Assembly: GCF_039523035.1 (NCBI RefSeq)
Contig: NZ_BAAAEN010000003.1
Span: 186,001-250,000 of the forward strand
Direction: 5' to 3'
Length of the DNA stretch: 64,000 bases
Source: Pigmentiphaga daeguensis
Lineage (GTDB): Bacteria; Pseudomonadota; Gammaproteobacteria; Burkholderiales; Burkholderiaceae_B
Shown piece by piece: positions 41,617-49,758 of the stretch. The translations under genes were made by a program, and so were the position numbers. Each line of letters starts with the position of its first letter. Position 1 is the first letter of the stretch. A model generated the notes under the pieces. The model was not told the origin of the DNA. It ran no database searches and worked only from the letters and a program-made list of their open reading frames with translations.

Positions 41617-41735
41617 AGTGGATCCGGCTCCGCTGGTCCGCCAGTGCCGCCCCCACGGGACCCAGCGCCGGGCCGCCCCAAGGCGGGTCCCGGCCCCCTC
41701 GGGGGGCTGCCGCGTAGCGGCTGGGGGCTCACCAT
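41617..41735. repeat. GC-rich palindromic intergenic repeat
   Basis: GTGGATCCGGC-TCC-GCTGGTCCGC at 41618-41642 is a close relative of the element at 30466-30490, including the following AGTGCCGCCCC. It is followed by GGGCCGCCCCAAGGC and CCCCCTCGGGGGGCTGCCGC then GTAGCGGC, the same block as at 21302-21388. The gap 41549-41767 holds no gene. Confidence 0.75.
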
Positions 41736-41767
41736 GCTGGGCGCGCGAAGCGCGTACGGGGGGACCT

Positions 41768-42127
41768 CTACCTGGCGTCCGGCACCCGTCTCGTCTTCAT
41801 GAACGCCTCGAAGCTCTCGCCCCGCATGATGGCGTAGATCTCGAGGTTGGTTTTCTTGACGACCCGGCCGAATTTCTCGAGCACGAAGAAGTTCACGCCG
41901 TGCCGGATGAGGCCGAGCCAGTCGCGGGCGCGCACCAGCGCCTTTTCCTCTTCCGTCAGCCCGGCCGCGTCCATCGTGCCTTCCTCGTCGGCCACGAAGC
42001 GGTCACGCCAGTCGGCGCCTATCATGTTCCAGAAGAAGCGGTTGATCTTCAGCGTGCGGTTGCTGACGCGCAGGTCGAACGCGTAGGTGCCCGGGATCTG
42101 CTCGATGCCTTCGAGTTGCGGATTCAT
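41768..42127 (-). CDS. ligA: Protocatechuate 4,5-dioxygenase alpha subunit (LigA type)
   Basis: Small helical LigA-type subunit, 119 residues, that caps the active site of the LigB subunit in protocatechuate 4,5-dioxygenase. The family segments are INRFFWNMIGADWRDRFVAD, TEEEKALVRARDWLGLIRHG and VNFFVLEKFGRVV. It follows the ligB-like gene by 10 nt on the same strand. Relatives with gallate or 2-hydroxyl-substituted substrates exist, so substrate identity is inferred. The downstream lower-pathway genes (ligC, ligI, ligJ, ligK) are not in this window. Confidence 0.92.
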   Translation of the reverse strand: MNPQLEGIEQIPGTYAFDLRVSNRTLKINRFFWNMIGADWRDRFVADEEGTMDAAGLTEEEKALVRARDWLGLIRHGVNFFVLEKFGRVVKKTNLEIYAIMRGESFEAFMKTRRVPDAR

Positions 42128-42137
42128 CGGATGCTCC

Positions 42138-43022
42138 TCAGGCCACGGCCGCGGCGGCCGGACCGGTCTGCCGGGCGATGGGCTCGCCTTCCTCGTACAG
42201 CACCACGGTCATCGCGGTGGTGGTGGCCAGGTAATAGTTCTGGTGCAGCTTGCGCAGCGGGCCGGTGCCCAGCGCGCCCCGCATGGACAGCCACATGATC
42301 TGCTCCACGCTCTCGGCGCCGCCCAGGCGTACGTAGTCGGCGTGTTTCATCCGCATCAAGGCTTCGGGATCTTCTTCCAGCAGGCGCAGGAACTCCATGT
42401 CCCACTCGGTATTGTTGAAGCCGGTGCGCTCGCCATGGACCTGGTGGGACAGGCCGCCGGTGCCCACCACCACCACCTTCAGGTCCTCGGGATAGGATTC
42501 CACCGCGCGGCGCACGGCCTGCCCCAGGCGATAGCAGCGGCGCGCCGTGGGCAGCGGATACTGCAGCACGTTGATCGCGACGGGCACCACGGTGCCCGGC
42601 CAGTCGGGCTGGTGCGGCCAGAGCAGCGGCAGCGGCGACGCACAGCCGTGGTCGATGGGCTTGTCCTGGAAGACGGTGATGTCGAACTCGTCGTTCACCA
42701 GGGACTCGGCGATGTGGGCCTGGAAATCGACGTTGCCACGGATGGCGGGCAGGTTGCGCAGGCCCGCGCCCTCGTCGGCGATGGGAAAGCGTTCGCCCAC
42801 CCCCAGCGCGAACGTGGGATACATGTCGAAGAAAAAGGTCGTGCAGTGGTCGTTGTAGAAGAACACCAGCACGTCGGCCTGCTTCTCGGCCAGCCAGGCA
42901 GCCACCGGCTTGTAGCCGTCGAACAGCGGCGCCCAGGCCGGATCGTTCTGCTTGCCCTTGTCGTAGGCGACGCCTATGGTCGGCACGTGCGAGCTGCCGA
43001 TGCCGCCGATGATTCTTGCCAT
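42138..43022 (-). CDS. ligB: Protocatechuate 4,5-dioxygenase beta subunit (LigB type)
   Basis: Class III extradiol dioxygenase, 294 residues, catalytic subunit binding Fe(II). Iron ligands known from LigB are in the SSHVP block (GGIGSSHVPTIGVA), in FFYNDHCTTFFFDMYPTFA and the Glu/Asp of NNTEWDMEFLRLL. IDHGCASPLPLL and VVGTGGLSHQVHG are further conserved blocks. I chose the ATG at 43022 from the LigB N-terminus (MARIIGGIGSSH). It cleaves protocatechuate (or a close analogue) to 4-carboxy-2-hydroxymuconate semialdehyde. It is divergent from the GntR gene, with three operator-like sites in between. Confidence 0.94.
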   Translation of the reverse strand: MARIIGGIGSSHVPTIGVAYDKGKQNDPAWAPLFDGYKPVAAWLAEKQADVLVFFYNDHCTTFFFDMYPTFALGVGERFPIADEGAGLRNLPAIRGNVDFQAHIAESLVNDEFDITVFQDKPIDHGCASPLPLLWPHQPDWPGTVVPVAINVLQYPLPTARRCYRLGQAVRRAVESYPEDLKVVVVGTGGLSHQVHGERTGFNNTEWDMEFLRLLEEDPEALMRMKHADYVRLGGAESVEQIMWLSMRGALGTGPLRKLHQNYYLATTTAMTVVLYEEGEPIARQTGPAAAAVA

Positions 43023-43104
43023 GATGTACTCCGTATCGAATGAGGCCGGCGCGTCTTCGCCGCCATGCGCCACGCGACCCTTTTTGTGCGTAGCGCAGAT
43101 TATA

Positions 43105-43180
43105 TGGGATCCCAAAATAAAGCAATAAAGGGTTTTTTCGGGGTCTAGATGGCGACTTGGGATCCAATACGGGATCCCAA
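43105..43180. promoter_or_regulatory. Three TTGGGATCC-type GntR/FCD operator sites
   Basis: TGGGATCCCA at 43105-43114, TTGGGATCCAA at 43157-43167 and GGGATCCCAA at 43171-43180 are palindromes of one consensus, TTGGGATCCCAA. The ATTGGATCCAAT operator of VanR-like FCD regulators is the known parallel. They lie between the divergent ligB (43022) and gntR (43249) starts, the first near the ligB side, the other two toward the regulator. Confidence 0.72.
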
Positions 43181-43248
43181 ACGGGTCTTATACTTGCATC
43201 CACCTCGCCAGCCGCGAGGCAGCCGCATTCATCACTCAGGGAGCACGC

Positions 43249-43977
43249 ATGCAGCAGACCACCACCATGCTGCATATTCGTGAAATGATCCTCCGGGGCG
43301 AACTCGCGCCGGGAGAACGGGTCCGGGAAGCCGACCTGGCCGAACGGCTGGGCACCTCGCGCACGCCCGTGCGCCAGGCGTTGCCCGCGCTCGCCCAGGA
43401 AGGGCTGCTGGTGCCGTCCGGCGCCCGCGGCTTCGCGGTGCGCGCCTTTTCCGCCCGCGAAAGCACGGAGGCCCTGCACGTGCGTGCCGCGCTGGAGGGG
43501 CTGGCGGCGCGCGCGCTGGCCACCAACGGCGCCAGCGCCGAACTGCTGGCCGAACTCAAGGACTGCCTGGGCCAGGGCGATCGCATCTTCACCGACCGCC
43601 GCCTGTCGGACGACGACGAGATCCGCTACGCGGAAATGAACGCGCGCTTCCATACGCTGATCCTGGAAGGCGCCGACATGCCGCTGCTGGCCAGCCTGGT
43701 CAGCCGCTGCAACATCGTGCCGTTCACCGACCCGCTCACGCTGGCGTTCGACACGCAGAGCCGGGACATGATGTTCAATTTCCTGTTCTACGCCCACCGG
43801 CAGCATCACGCCATCGTCACCGCCATAGAAAGCGGGCAGGCCGACCGGGCCGAGAACCTTTTCCGCGAGCACGCCTATACCCAGGTCCAGAGCCAGGGCG
43901 CGGATTTCGAGAAGGAAGCGGGACTGACCTCGGCCGCCGGAGCCCGGCGCCATCGCCCCGGGCCGAGGCTGGTCTAG
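43249..43977 (+). CDS. GntR-family regulator, FCD subfamily
   Basis: GntR/FadR-type regulator, 242 residues. The winged HTH (about residues 5-72) reads IREMILRGELAPGERVREAD, LAERLGTSRTPVRQALPALA and GLLVPSGARGFAV. The FCD effector domain (about 80-215) has metal-site histidines in MNARFHTLILEG and HRQHHAIVTAIESG. It resembles VanR. It probably binds the three TTGGGATCC palindromes and represses ligBA and perhaps the liv operon until an aromatic acid is present. It converges on and shares CTAG with the end of the acyltransferase gene. Confidence 0.92.
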   Translation: MQQTTTMLHIREMILRGELAPGERVREADLAERLGTSRTPVRQALPALAQEGLLVPSGARGFAVRAFSARESTEALHVRAALEGLAARALATNGASAELLAELKDCLGQGDRIFTDRRLSDDDEIRYAEMNARFHTLILEGADMPLLASLVSRCNIVPFTDPLTLAFDTQSRDMMFNFLFYAHRQHHAIVTAIESGQADRAENLFREHAYTQVQSQGADFEKEAGLTSAAGARRHRPGPRLV

Positions 43978-45080
43978 AGCCGCGCGTAGACCGCCAGCGC
44001 ACCGCCCACGGCGAACAGCGCGACGACGGCGCGCCGCGCCACCGGATCCAGCGTCCGGCTCTCGACCAGCCGATGGAAGGCGGCGCCGCCGGCCAAGCTG
44101 ACGAGCACCGCCACCCCCATGCCGAGGGCGTTGATGCCGGCCTGTTCCGGATAGAAGCGGAACACCAGCGCGCTGACCACCAGGCACAGCGGGAAATGCA
44201 CCAGGAACACCGAATAGGAGATGCGCGCGAGCCGGCTCAGAAAATCCGGCACGCCGACGGTCTCGAGCCAGCCCGCCTGGCGGGCCGCCCCCAGCAGCAG
44301 CATGATGGCCGCCGCCACGACGATGCGTTCGCGGAAGTCCGTGGCCAGCGCCGCGGCCACCACCCCCGCCATGGCCACCAGCAGCAGGCCGCCCTTGGGA
44401 CGGCCGGTCAGCCAGTAGGCGCAGCATCCCAGGCCGTAGTAGGCGAAGAAATAGAGCGCGGTCTCGTCCCAATAGGGATTGCGGTTGAAGACGAACAGCG
44501 ACGCCAGCGTCAGCCCGCCTATCGCCGCGGCGCCCAGCCACCCCCAGGCGGGGCGGCGCAGGCTGATCCAGCGCGACAGTCCCAGCAGCAGCGCCATGAC
44601 GCTGAACAGCTGGAAGTCGATGCCCACGTACCAGACGCCGGCCGACAGCGACTCCTGGCGCAGCAGGCCGTTGCTGAGCAGCATGTGGGCCGCCAGCTGC
44701 GGCGCCGTGGGCGAGTCCGGGATGGAATCGTGCTGCATCCAGGCCCGCGCCAGCGCGGCGCAGGCCATGGCCAGCACCAGCGCCGCCATGAAGGGCACGG
44801 CCAGCCGGAAATACCGCCGCTTGATCACCGCCAGGGGCTGCTCCACCCGTGACACGCCCGCCGGGGCGAAGGCGCGGGCGGCCAGGAATCCCGACACCAC
44901 GAAGAACGCCATGACGGCCATCCTGCCGTAATGCATCAGCGCATCCAGCACGCGCGGCATGAGGGGGTGGGCGATGTCGGACATGGGGCCGTAGAAGGCC
45001 AGGTGATGAAGCACGATGGACAGGCAGGCGACGGCCTTGATCGCATCGATCAGGGGCATGCGGGGAGTGGCGGTGGACAT
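43974..45080 (-). CDS. Acyltransferase 3 family membrane protein
   Basis: Integral membrane acyltransferase (OafA/acyltransferase 3 family), 368 residues, about 10 membrane helices. The opener is LIDAIKAVACLSIVLHHLAF with the catalytic His, followed by RRYFRLAVPFMAALVLAMAC and GVWYVGIDFQLFSVMALLLG. It typically acetylates surface polysaccharide. I chose the ATG at 45080; the frame is open upstream without family similarity. It is divergent from the SDR gene and ends in a 4-nt overlap with the convergent gntR gene. No polysaccharide genes are nearby, so its target is unknown. Confidence 0.9.
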   Translation of the reverse strand: MSTATPRMPLIDAIKAVACLSIVLHHLAFYGPMSDIAHPLMPRVLDALMHYGRMAVMAFFVVSGFLAARAFAPAGVSRVEQPLAVIKRRYFRLAVPFMAALVLAMACAALARAWMQHDSIPDSPTAPQLAAHMLLSNGLLRQESLSAGVWYVGIDFQLFSVMALLLGLSRWISLRRPAWGWLGAAAIGGLTLASLFVFNRNPYWDETALYFFAYYGLGCCAYWLTGRPKGGLLLVAMAGVVAAALATDFRERIVVAAAIMLLLGAARQAGWLETVGVPDFLSRLARISYSVFLVHFPLCLVVSALVFRFYPEQAGINALGMGVAVLVSLAGGAAFHRLVESRTLDPVARRAVVALFAVGGALAVYARL

Positions 45081-45265
45081 GGCCAAGGGAGTGGCGAACC
45101 GGCGTTCGACGCGACGCGTTTGTTCGGAGGTGGCGCGTATCTTAGCGCCGGCGCCCCGCCCGGATCGGCGAAACGGCTTTTTTACAACACTCTTCGGCCC
45201 GGCGGCACGGGGCCGGCATGCGGCTTGCGTCCGTAGCGGCTCCCGCACACGATCAGGGAAACGAC

Positions 45266-46033
45266 ATGAAACTCCAGGACAAGATAGCTTGGGTGACCGG
45301 CGCCGACAGCGGCATCGGCCAGGCCGTGGCCGCGACGTTCGCCCGGGAAGGCGCCGACGTGCTGGTTCACTATCACCGGGACGAGGAAGGCGCGCGCGCC
45401 ACGGCCTCGCAGGTGCGCGCGGCGGGACGGCGCGCCGAGATCCTGCAGGCGGATTTCTCGAATCCCTCCAAGACGCAGGCCTTCTTCGAACAGGCGTTCG
45501 AAAAAATGGGAGGCCTGCACGTGCTCGTGAACAACGCCGGCGCCGGATCCTCGCGCCAGAACTCGCTGGAGATCCCGCCCGACGAGTTCTCGTGGATGCT
45601 GAACATCAATCTTGTGTCGCCCTGGCTGCTGTGCCAGGCCGCCGCGCGCCACATGCAGTCCGAGGGAGGGGGCGCCATCATAAATATTACGTCGGTGCAT
45701 GAAGAAATTTCCCTGCCCGGCAGCGCGTCCTACGACGCGGCCAAGGCGGGCTTGCGCTCGGTCACGCGGACGCTGGCCCTGGAACTGGCGCCGCGCGGCA
45801 TCCGCATCAACAATGTCGCCCCCGGCATGATCGCCACGCCCATGACGCAGGATCGCCTGAAGGATCCGGCCCAGGCGCGCGAATCGGCTGCGCAGATTCC
45901 GCTGGGCCGCCCGGGCGACCCGCAGGAAGTGGCCAACGTCGTCCTCTTCCTGGCCTCGGACGAGGCCAGCTACGTCACGGGCAGCAGCTACTTCGTGGAC
46001 GGCGGGCTGATGCGCAACATAGGGGGCACCTGA
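45266..46033 (+). CDS. Short-chain dehydrogenase/reductase (glucose 1-dehydrogenase-like)
   Basis: Classical SDR, 255 residues. The cofactor motif is WVTGADSGIGQAVAATFARE, NNAGAGS follows, and the catalytic residues are Ser in NITSVHEEISLPG, Tyr and Lys in ASYDAAKAGLRS. The end reads YVTGSSYFVDGGLMRNIGG. It resembles glucose 1-dehydrogenase/3-oxoacyl reductase types; NADP or NAD preference is not clear. The ATG at 45266 follows AGGGAAACGAC. It converges on hpaR with a 25-nt gap. Confidence 0.92.
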   Translation: MKLQDKIAWVTGADSGIGQAVAATFAREGADVLVHYHRDEEGARATASQVRAAGRRAEILQADFSNPSKTQAFFEQAFEKMGGLHVLVNNAGAGSSRQNSLEIPPDEFSWMLNINLVSPWLLCQAAARHMQSEGGGAIINITSVHEEISLPGSASYDAAKAGLRSVTRTLALELAPRGIRINNVAPGMIATPMTQDRLKDPAQARESAAQIPLGRPGDPQEVANVVLFLASDEASYVTGSSYFVDGGLMRNIGGT

Positions 46034-46058
46034 TCCCCGGCGGCGCCGGGCGAGCGGT

Positions 46059-46520
46059 TCAACGGCGTCCGGGCGGCTCGCCGTCTCCGTCCCGCAAGCC
46101 GGCCAGCAGGCCATCCAGCACGTCGTAGGCGCGACGCATGGCCTCGACGCCCAGCAGCGCTTCCAGTTCCTGGTACTTGGCTTCCACCTTGGGCGCGATG
46201 GCCTTGGCGATGCGCTTGCCCTGCGCGGTCAGGGACACGCGCAGCCGGCGGCGGTCGCCCGGGACCGGCTGGCGCGCGATCAAACCCATCTCCTCCATCC
46301 TGGCCAGCACGCCCGTGATGCTCGGGCTGGATATCTGGCAGCACTCGCCCAGTTGCCTGGGTTCGAGCTCGCCGCTGTCGTACAGCGCGCGAACGATGCG
46401 CCATTGCTGGTCGGTCAATCCCTGCTCCTGCAGATAGGGCCGGAACTGGGCCATCAGGGCCTCGCGCGCCTGGAGCATCATGAGCGGAAGATTGCGATGG
46501 CGGAAAGGGGCTGGCGGCAT
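46059..46520 (-). CDS. hpaR: HpaR, MarR-family repressor of homoprotocatechuate degradation
   Basis: MarR-family winged-helix regulator, 153 residues. The HpaR-type opening is NLPLMMLQAREALMAQFRPY and LTDQQWRIVRALYDSGELEP. The recognition helix and wing are QISSPSITGVLARMEEMGLI and ARQPVPGDRRRLRVSLTAQG. It is divergent from the hpa operon, and an 18-bp perfect palindrome lies between them. It is expected to repress the operon until 4-hydroxyphenylacetate or homoprotocatechuate is present. Confidence 0.93.
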   Translation of the reverse strand: MPPAPFRHRNLPLMMLQAREALMAQFRPYLQEQGLTDQQWRIVRALYDSGELEPRQLGECCQISSPSITGVLARMEEMGLIARQPVPGDRRRLRVSLTAQGKRIAKAIAPKVEAKYQELEALLGVEAMRRAYDVLDGLLAGLRDGDGEPPGRR

Positions 46521-46612
46521 GCGGTGAAAGGCGCGCGCGAGCGCACACCGGATTGGGGACCAGCCAATGTTATCACCGGGGTAAATACGGGTCCCCCGAT
46601 GACGCGCGCAAA

Positions 46613-46641
46613 TTGACTTCACTAACATGTTAGTGATTAAA
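46613..46641 (+). promoter_or_regulatory. Promoter and HpaR operator of the hpa operon
   Basis: A -35 TTGACT (46613-46618) and a -10 ATTAAA (46636-46641) are separated by 17 nt. The spacer is almost entirely a perfect 18-bp palindrome TCACTAACATGTTAGTGA (46619-46636), the size expected for a MarR dimer. Bound HpaR would cover the promoter. The hpaG1 start is 48 nt downstream of the -10. Confidence 0.78.
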
Positions 46642-46688
46642 TCCAGCCATCGGCGATGCGACAAGAACGAAACCAGGGAGACCTCCGC

Positions 46689-47474
46689 ATGAGGCTGTTC
46701 ATCGAGGACACGCTGTTCCACGCCGCGGGCGCCCCGCTGCCGCTCGACCTTCCCCACGCGCGGGCATGCGATGCCCTGGCCACGGGCGAGCCGGCGCGGC
46801 CCCCCATGGCCGGCACGGTCTACGGCGTGCTGCACAACGACCCGGCGGCGCTGGCCGCGATGGGAGACCGGGTCCTGGCCCCGCCCTACAAGGCAGCCCC
46901 CAAGGCCCCCGTGCTCTACATCAAGCCTCGCAACACGCACCTGGGCCATGGCCGCGCCATCCCGCTCCCGCCCGGTGCCGAGGCCGTCCAGGTAGGCGCA
47001 GCGCTGGGCGCGGTCATCGGCCGCACCGCCTGCCGCGTCGCCCCCGGCGACGCGCTGGACTACGTGGCCGGCTATACCGTGGTCAACGACGTCACCCTTC
47101 CCCACCGCGAGTTCTACCGGCCGTCGCTGCGGCTGCGCGTACGCGACGGCTTCTGCCCCATGGGCCCCTGGGTGCGCGCGGCGCGGCAGGTCGGCAATCC
47201 GGACGCGCTCGATCTGCGCGTCTGGATAGACGGCGCCCTGCGCCTGCGGTCGAGCACCCGGGGCTTCCTGCGGCCCCTGCCCCAGCTCATCGCCGACGTG
47301 ACCGACTTCATGACCCTGCAGCCAGGCGACGTCCTGCTGACCGGCCTGCCCTGGCCGGGCGATTTCGACGGACCGCTGGCGCACGGCGGGCAGCGCGTGG
47401 CCATCGAGATCGAGAACGTCGGCCGGCTCGAGAACCCGGTCGTCCGCGCGTCGGTCCAGGGAGGTTCGGCATGA
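46689..47474 (+). CDS. hpaG1: HpaG N-terminal-type isomerase/decarboxylase (HpaG1)
   Basis: FAH-family enzyme, 261 residues, corresponding to one half of the two-domain HpaG of E. coli, which decarboxylates 5-oxopent-3-ene-1,2,5-tricarboxylate. Blocks: VYGVLHNDPAALAAMGDRV near the start, APKAPVLYIKPRNTHLGHGR, VGAALGAVIGRTACRVAP, YVAGYTVVNDVTLPHREFY and the DVLLTGLPWPGDF end. It is the first gene of the hpa operon. Its stop overlaps the next start (ATGA), giving coupled expression with HpaG2. Confidence 0.92.
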   Translation: MRLFIEDTLFHAAGAPLPLDLPHARACDALATGEPARPPMAGTVYGVLHNDPAALAAMGDRVLAPPYKAAPKAPVLYIKPRNTHLGHGRAIPLPPGAEAVQVGAALGAVIGRTACRVAPGDALDYVAGYTVVNDVTLPHREFYRPSLRLRVRDGFCPMGPWVRAARQVGNPDALDLRVWIDGALRLRSSTRGFLRPLPQLIADVTDFMTLQPGDVLLTGLPWPGDFDGPLAHGGQRVAIEIENVGRLENPVVRASVQGGSA

Positions 47475-48229
47475 AGACCGCCCGCGTCGCCTACTCCGGC
47501 GCCATCCACACCGCCACGCCTTACGACGACAGCCGGCTGCGCCTGGCGGACGGCCGCATCGTCCTGCACGACGACGTCGTCTGGCTGCCGCCGTTCGAGG
47601 CGGGCACCATCGTCGCGCTCGGCCTGAACTACGCGGAGCATGCCAAGGAACTCAGCTTCGGCGCCCAGCAGGAACCGCTGGCCTTCCTGAAGGGGCCGGG
47701 CGCGCTGATCGGCCATCGCGGGCACACGCGCCGCCCGGCCGACGCCACCTTCATGCACTACGAGTGCGAGCTGGCCGTGGTCATCGGCCGCAGCGCCGCC
47801 GGCGTCCGCCGCGACTGCGCCATGGATTACGTGGCCGGCTACACCGTGGCCAACGACTACGCCATCCGCGACTACCTGGAAAACTGGTACCGCCCCAACC
47901 TGCGCGTCAAGAACCGCGACACGTGCACCGTGCTTGGCCCCTGGTTTGTCGACGCGGCCGACGTGCCCGACCCGCATGCGCTGGCGTTGCGCACCCTGGT
48001 CAATGGCGTCGTCACGCAGCAGGGCAACACCCGCGACATGGTGTTCGACATCCCCGCGCTGATCGAATACCTGAGCGGCTTCATGACCCTGGCCCCCGGC
48101 GACGTCATCCTGACCGGCACGCCGGACGGCGTGGTCGACGTCAAGCCCGGCGACGAAGTCATCACCGAGATAGACGGCATCGGCAGCCTGCGCAACACCA
48201 TCGTGGGCGACGACGTGTTCGGCCGCTGA
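47471..48229 (+). CDS. hpaG2: HpaG C-terminal-type isomerase (HpaG2)
   Basis: Second FAH-family enzyme of the operon, 252 residues, matching the 2-hydroxyhepta-2,4-diene-1,7-dioate isomerase half of HpaG. Blocks: TIVALGLNYAEHAKELSFGA, EPLAFLKGPGALIGH, YECELAVVIGRSA, YVAGYTVANDYAIRDYLEN and DVILTGTPDGVVDVKPGDE. The split of HpaG into two adjacent genes is seen in several proteobacteria; here the proteins probably work as partners. Start overlaps the hpaG1 stop. Confidence 0.93.
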   Translation: MKTARVAYSGAIHTATPYDDSRLRLADGRIVLHDDVVWLPPFEAGTIVALGLNYAEHAKELSFGAQQEPLAFLKGPGALIGHRGHTRRPADATFMHYECELAVVIGRSAAGVRRDCAMDYVAGYTVANDYAIRDYLENWYRPNLRVKNRDTCTVLGPWFVDAADVPDPHALALRTLVNGVVTQQGNTRDMVFDIPALIEYLSGFMTLAPGDVILTGTPDGVVDVKPGDEVITEIDGIGSLRNTIVGDDVFGR

Positions 48230-48261
48230 ACTTCCTTTCCGCCGTTCAACAGGACTCCATC

Positions 48262-49725
48262 ATGTCCCTGCACATTTCCCACCTGATCGATGGCCGCGAG
48301 GTCGACAGCGACCAGGCCTTCGACACCGTCAACCCGGCCGACCAGTCCGTGCTGGCCACCGTCGCCTCGGGCGGCGAAGCCGAGGTCCGGGCTGCCGTCG
48401 CGGCGGCCCGGGCCGCCTTTCCCCGGTGGGCCGCCACTCCCGCCGCCGATCGTGGCCGCATCATGCGCAAGCTGGGAGAACTGATCCAGCACCACGTGCC
48501 CGAGCTGGCCGATTGGGAAACGCGCGACACGGGCCAGGTCATCGCCCAGACCGGCAAGCAGCTGGTGCCGCGCGCCGCCGACAACTTCAGCTACTTCGCC
48601 GAGATGTGCACGCGGGTGGACGGCCACACCTATCCCACGCCCACGCACCTGAACTACACGCTCTACCATCCCGTGGGCGTATGCGCGCTGATCTCCCCGT
48701 GGAACGTGCCGTTCATGACGGCCACCTGGAAGATCGCGCCGGCGCTGGCCTTCGGCAATACCGCCGTGCTGAAGATGAGCGAGCTCTCGCCCATCACCGC
48801 GTGGCGGCTGGGGCAGCTCGCGCTCGAGGCCGGCGTGCCCCCAGGCGTGCTGAACGTGGTGCACGGCTATGGCAGGACGGCGGGCGAGGCGCTGGTGCGC
48901 CACCCGGACGTCGCCGCCATATCGTTCACCGGCAGCACCGCCACCGGCAACCGCATCATCCAGTCCGCGGGCCTGAAGAAGTTCTCGATGGAACTGGGCG
49001 GCAAGAGCCCCTTCGTCGTGTTCGAGGACGCCGACTGGGAACGGGCCATGGACGCGGCCGTATTCATGATCTTCTCGAACAACGGCGAACGCTGCACCGC
49101 CGGCTCGCGCATCCTGGTCCAGCGGTCGATCTACCGCCGCTTCGCGGAGGAGTTCGCGGCCCGCGCCGCGCGCATCACCGTGGGCGACCCGCTCGATGCC
49201 GGCACCATCGTCGGTCCCATGATCTCCCGCGACCACCTGGCCAAGGTCCGCCGCTACATCGAACTGGGCCAGGACGAAGGAGCGGAACTCCTGGCCGGCG
49301 GGCTGGACGCGCCCGATCTTCCCGCGGCGGTCCGCGCCGGCAACTTCGTGCGCCCCACGGTGTTCGGCAACGTTGGCAACGACATGAAGATCGCGCAGGA
49401 CGAGATCTTCGGTCCGGTCGCCTGCCTGATCCCCTTCGACGACGAGGCCCACGCCATCCGCCTGGCCAACGACATCCGCTATGGGCTGTCGTCGTACGTG
49501 TGGACCCGGGACCTCGCGCGCGCCCATCGCGTGGCGGCGGCCATCGAGGCCGGCATGTGCTTCGTCAACAGTCAGAACGTGCGCGACCTGCGCCAGCCTT
49601 TCGGCGGCACCAAGGCCTCCGGCACCGGCCGCGAGGGCGGCACCTGGAGCTACGAGGTCTTCCTGGAGCCCAAGAACGTCTGCGTCTCGATCACCGACCA
49701 TCACATCCCGCACTGGGGCCGTTGA
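48262..49725 (+). CDS. hpaE: 5-carboxymethyl-2-hydroxymuconate semialdehyde dehydrogenase HpaE
   Basis: NAD-dependent aldehyde dehydrogenase, 487 residues, oxidising the ring-cleavage product of homoprotocatechuate. The catalytic Cys is in SNNGERCTAGSRILVQ (about residue 285), the general-base Glu in MELGGKSPFVVFED, and cofactor blocks are SPWNVPFMTATWKIAPALAF and SFTGSTATGNRI. The end VFLEPKNVCVSITDHHIPHW matches HpaE more than generic ALDH. It precedes a Bug gene by 33 nt. Confidence 0.95.
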   Translation: MSLHISHLIDGREVDSDQAFDTVNPADQSVLATVASGGEAEVRAAVAAARAAFPRWAATPAADRGRIMRKLGELIQHHVPELADWETRDTGQVIAQTGKQLVPRAADNFSYFAEMCTRVDGHTYPTPTHLNYTLYHPVGVCALISPWNVPFMTATWKIAPALAFGNTAVLKMSELSPITAWRLGQLALEAGVPPGVLNVVHGYGRTAGEALVRHPDVAAISFTGSTATGNRIIQSAGLKKFSMELGGKSPFVVFEDADWERAMDAAVFMIFSNNGERCTAGSRILVQRSIYRRFAEEFAARAARITVGDPLDAGTIVGPMISRDHLAKVRRYIELGQDEGAELLAGGLDAPDLPAAVRAGNFVRPTVFGNVGNDMKIAQDEIFGPVACLIPFDDEAHAIRLANDIRYGLSSYVWTRDLARAHRVAAAIEAGMCFVNSQNVRDLRQPFGGTKASGTGREGGTWSYEVFLEPKNVCVSITDHHIPHWGR

Positions 49726-49758
49726 GTCCCGGCGCACCCACGACAACCAGGAGACGAC

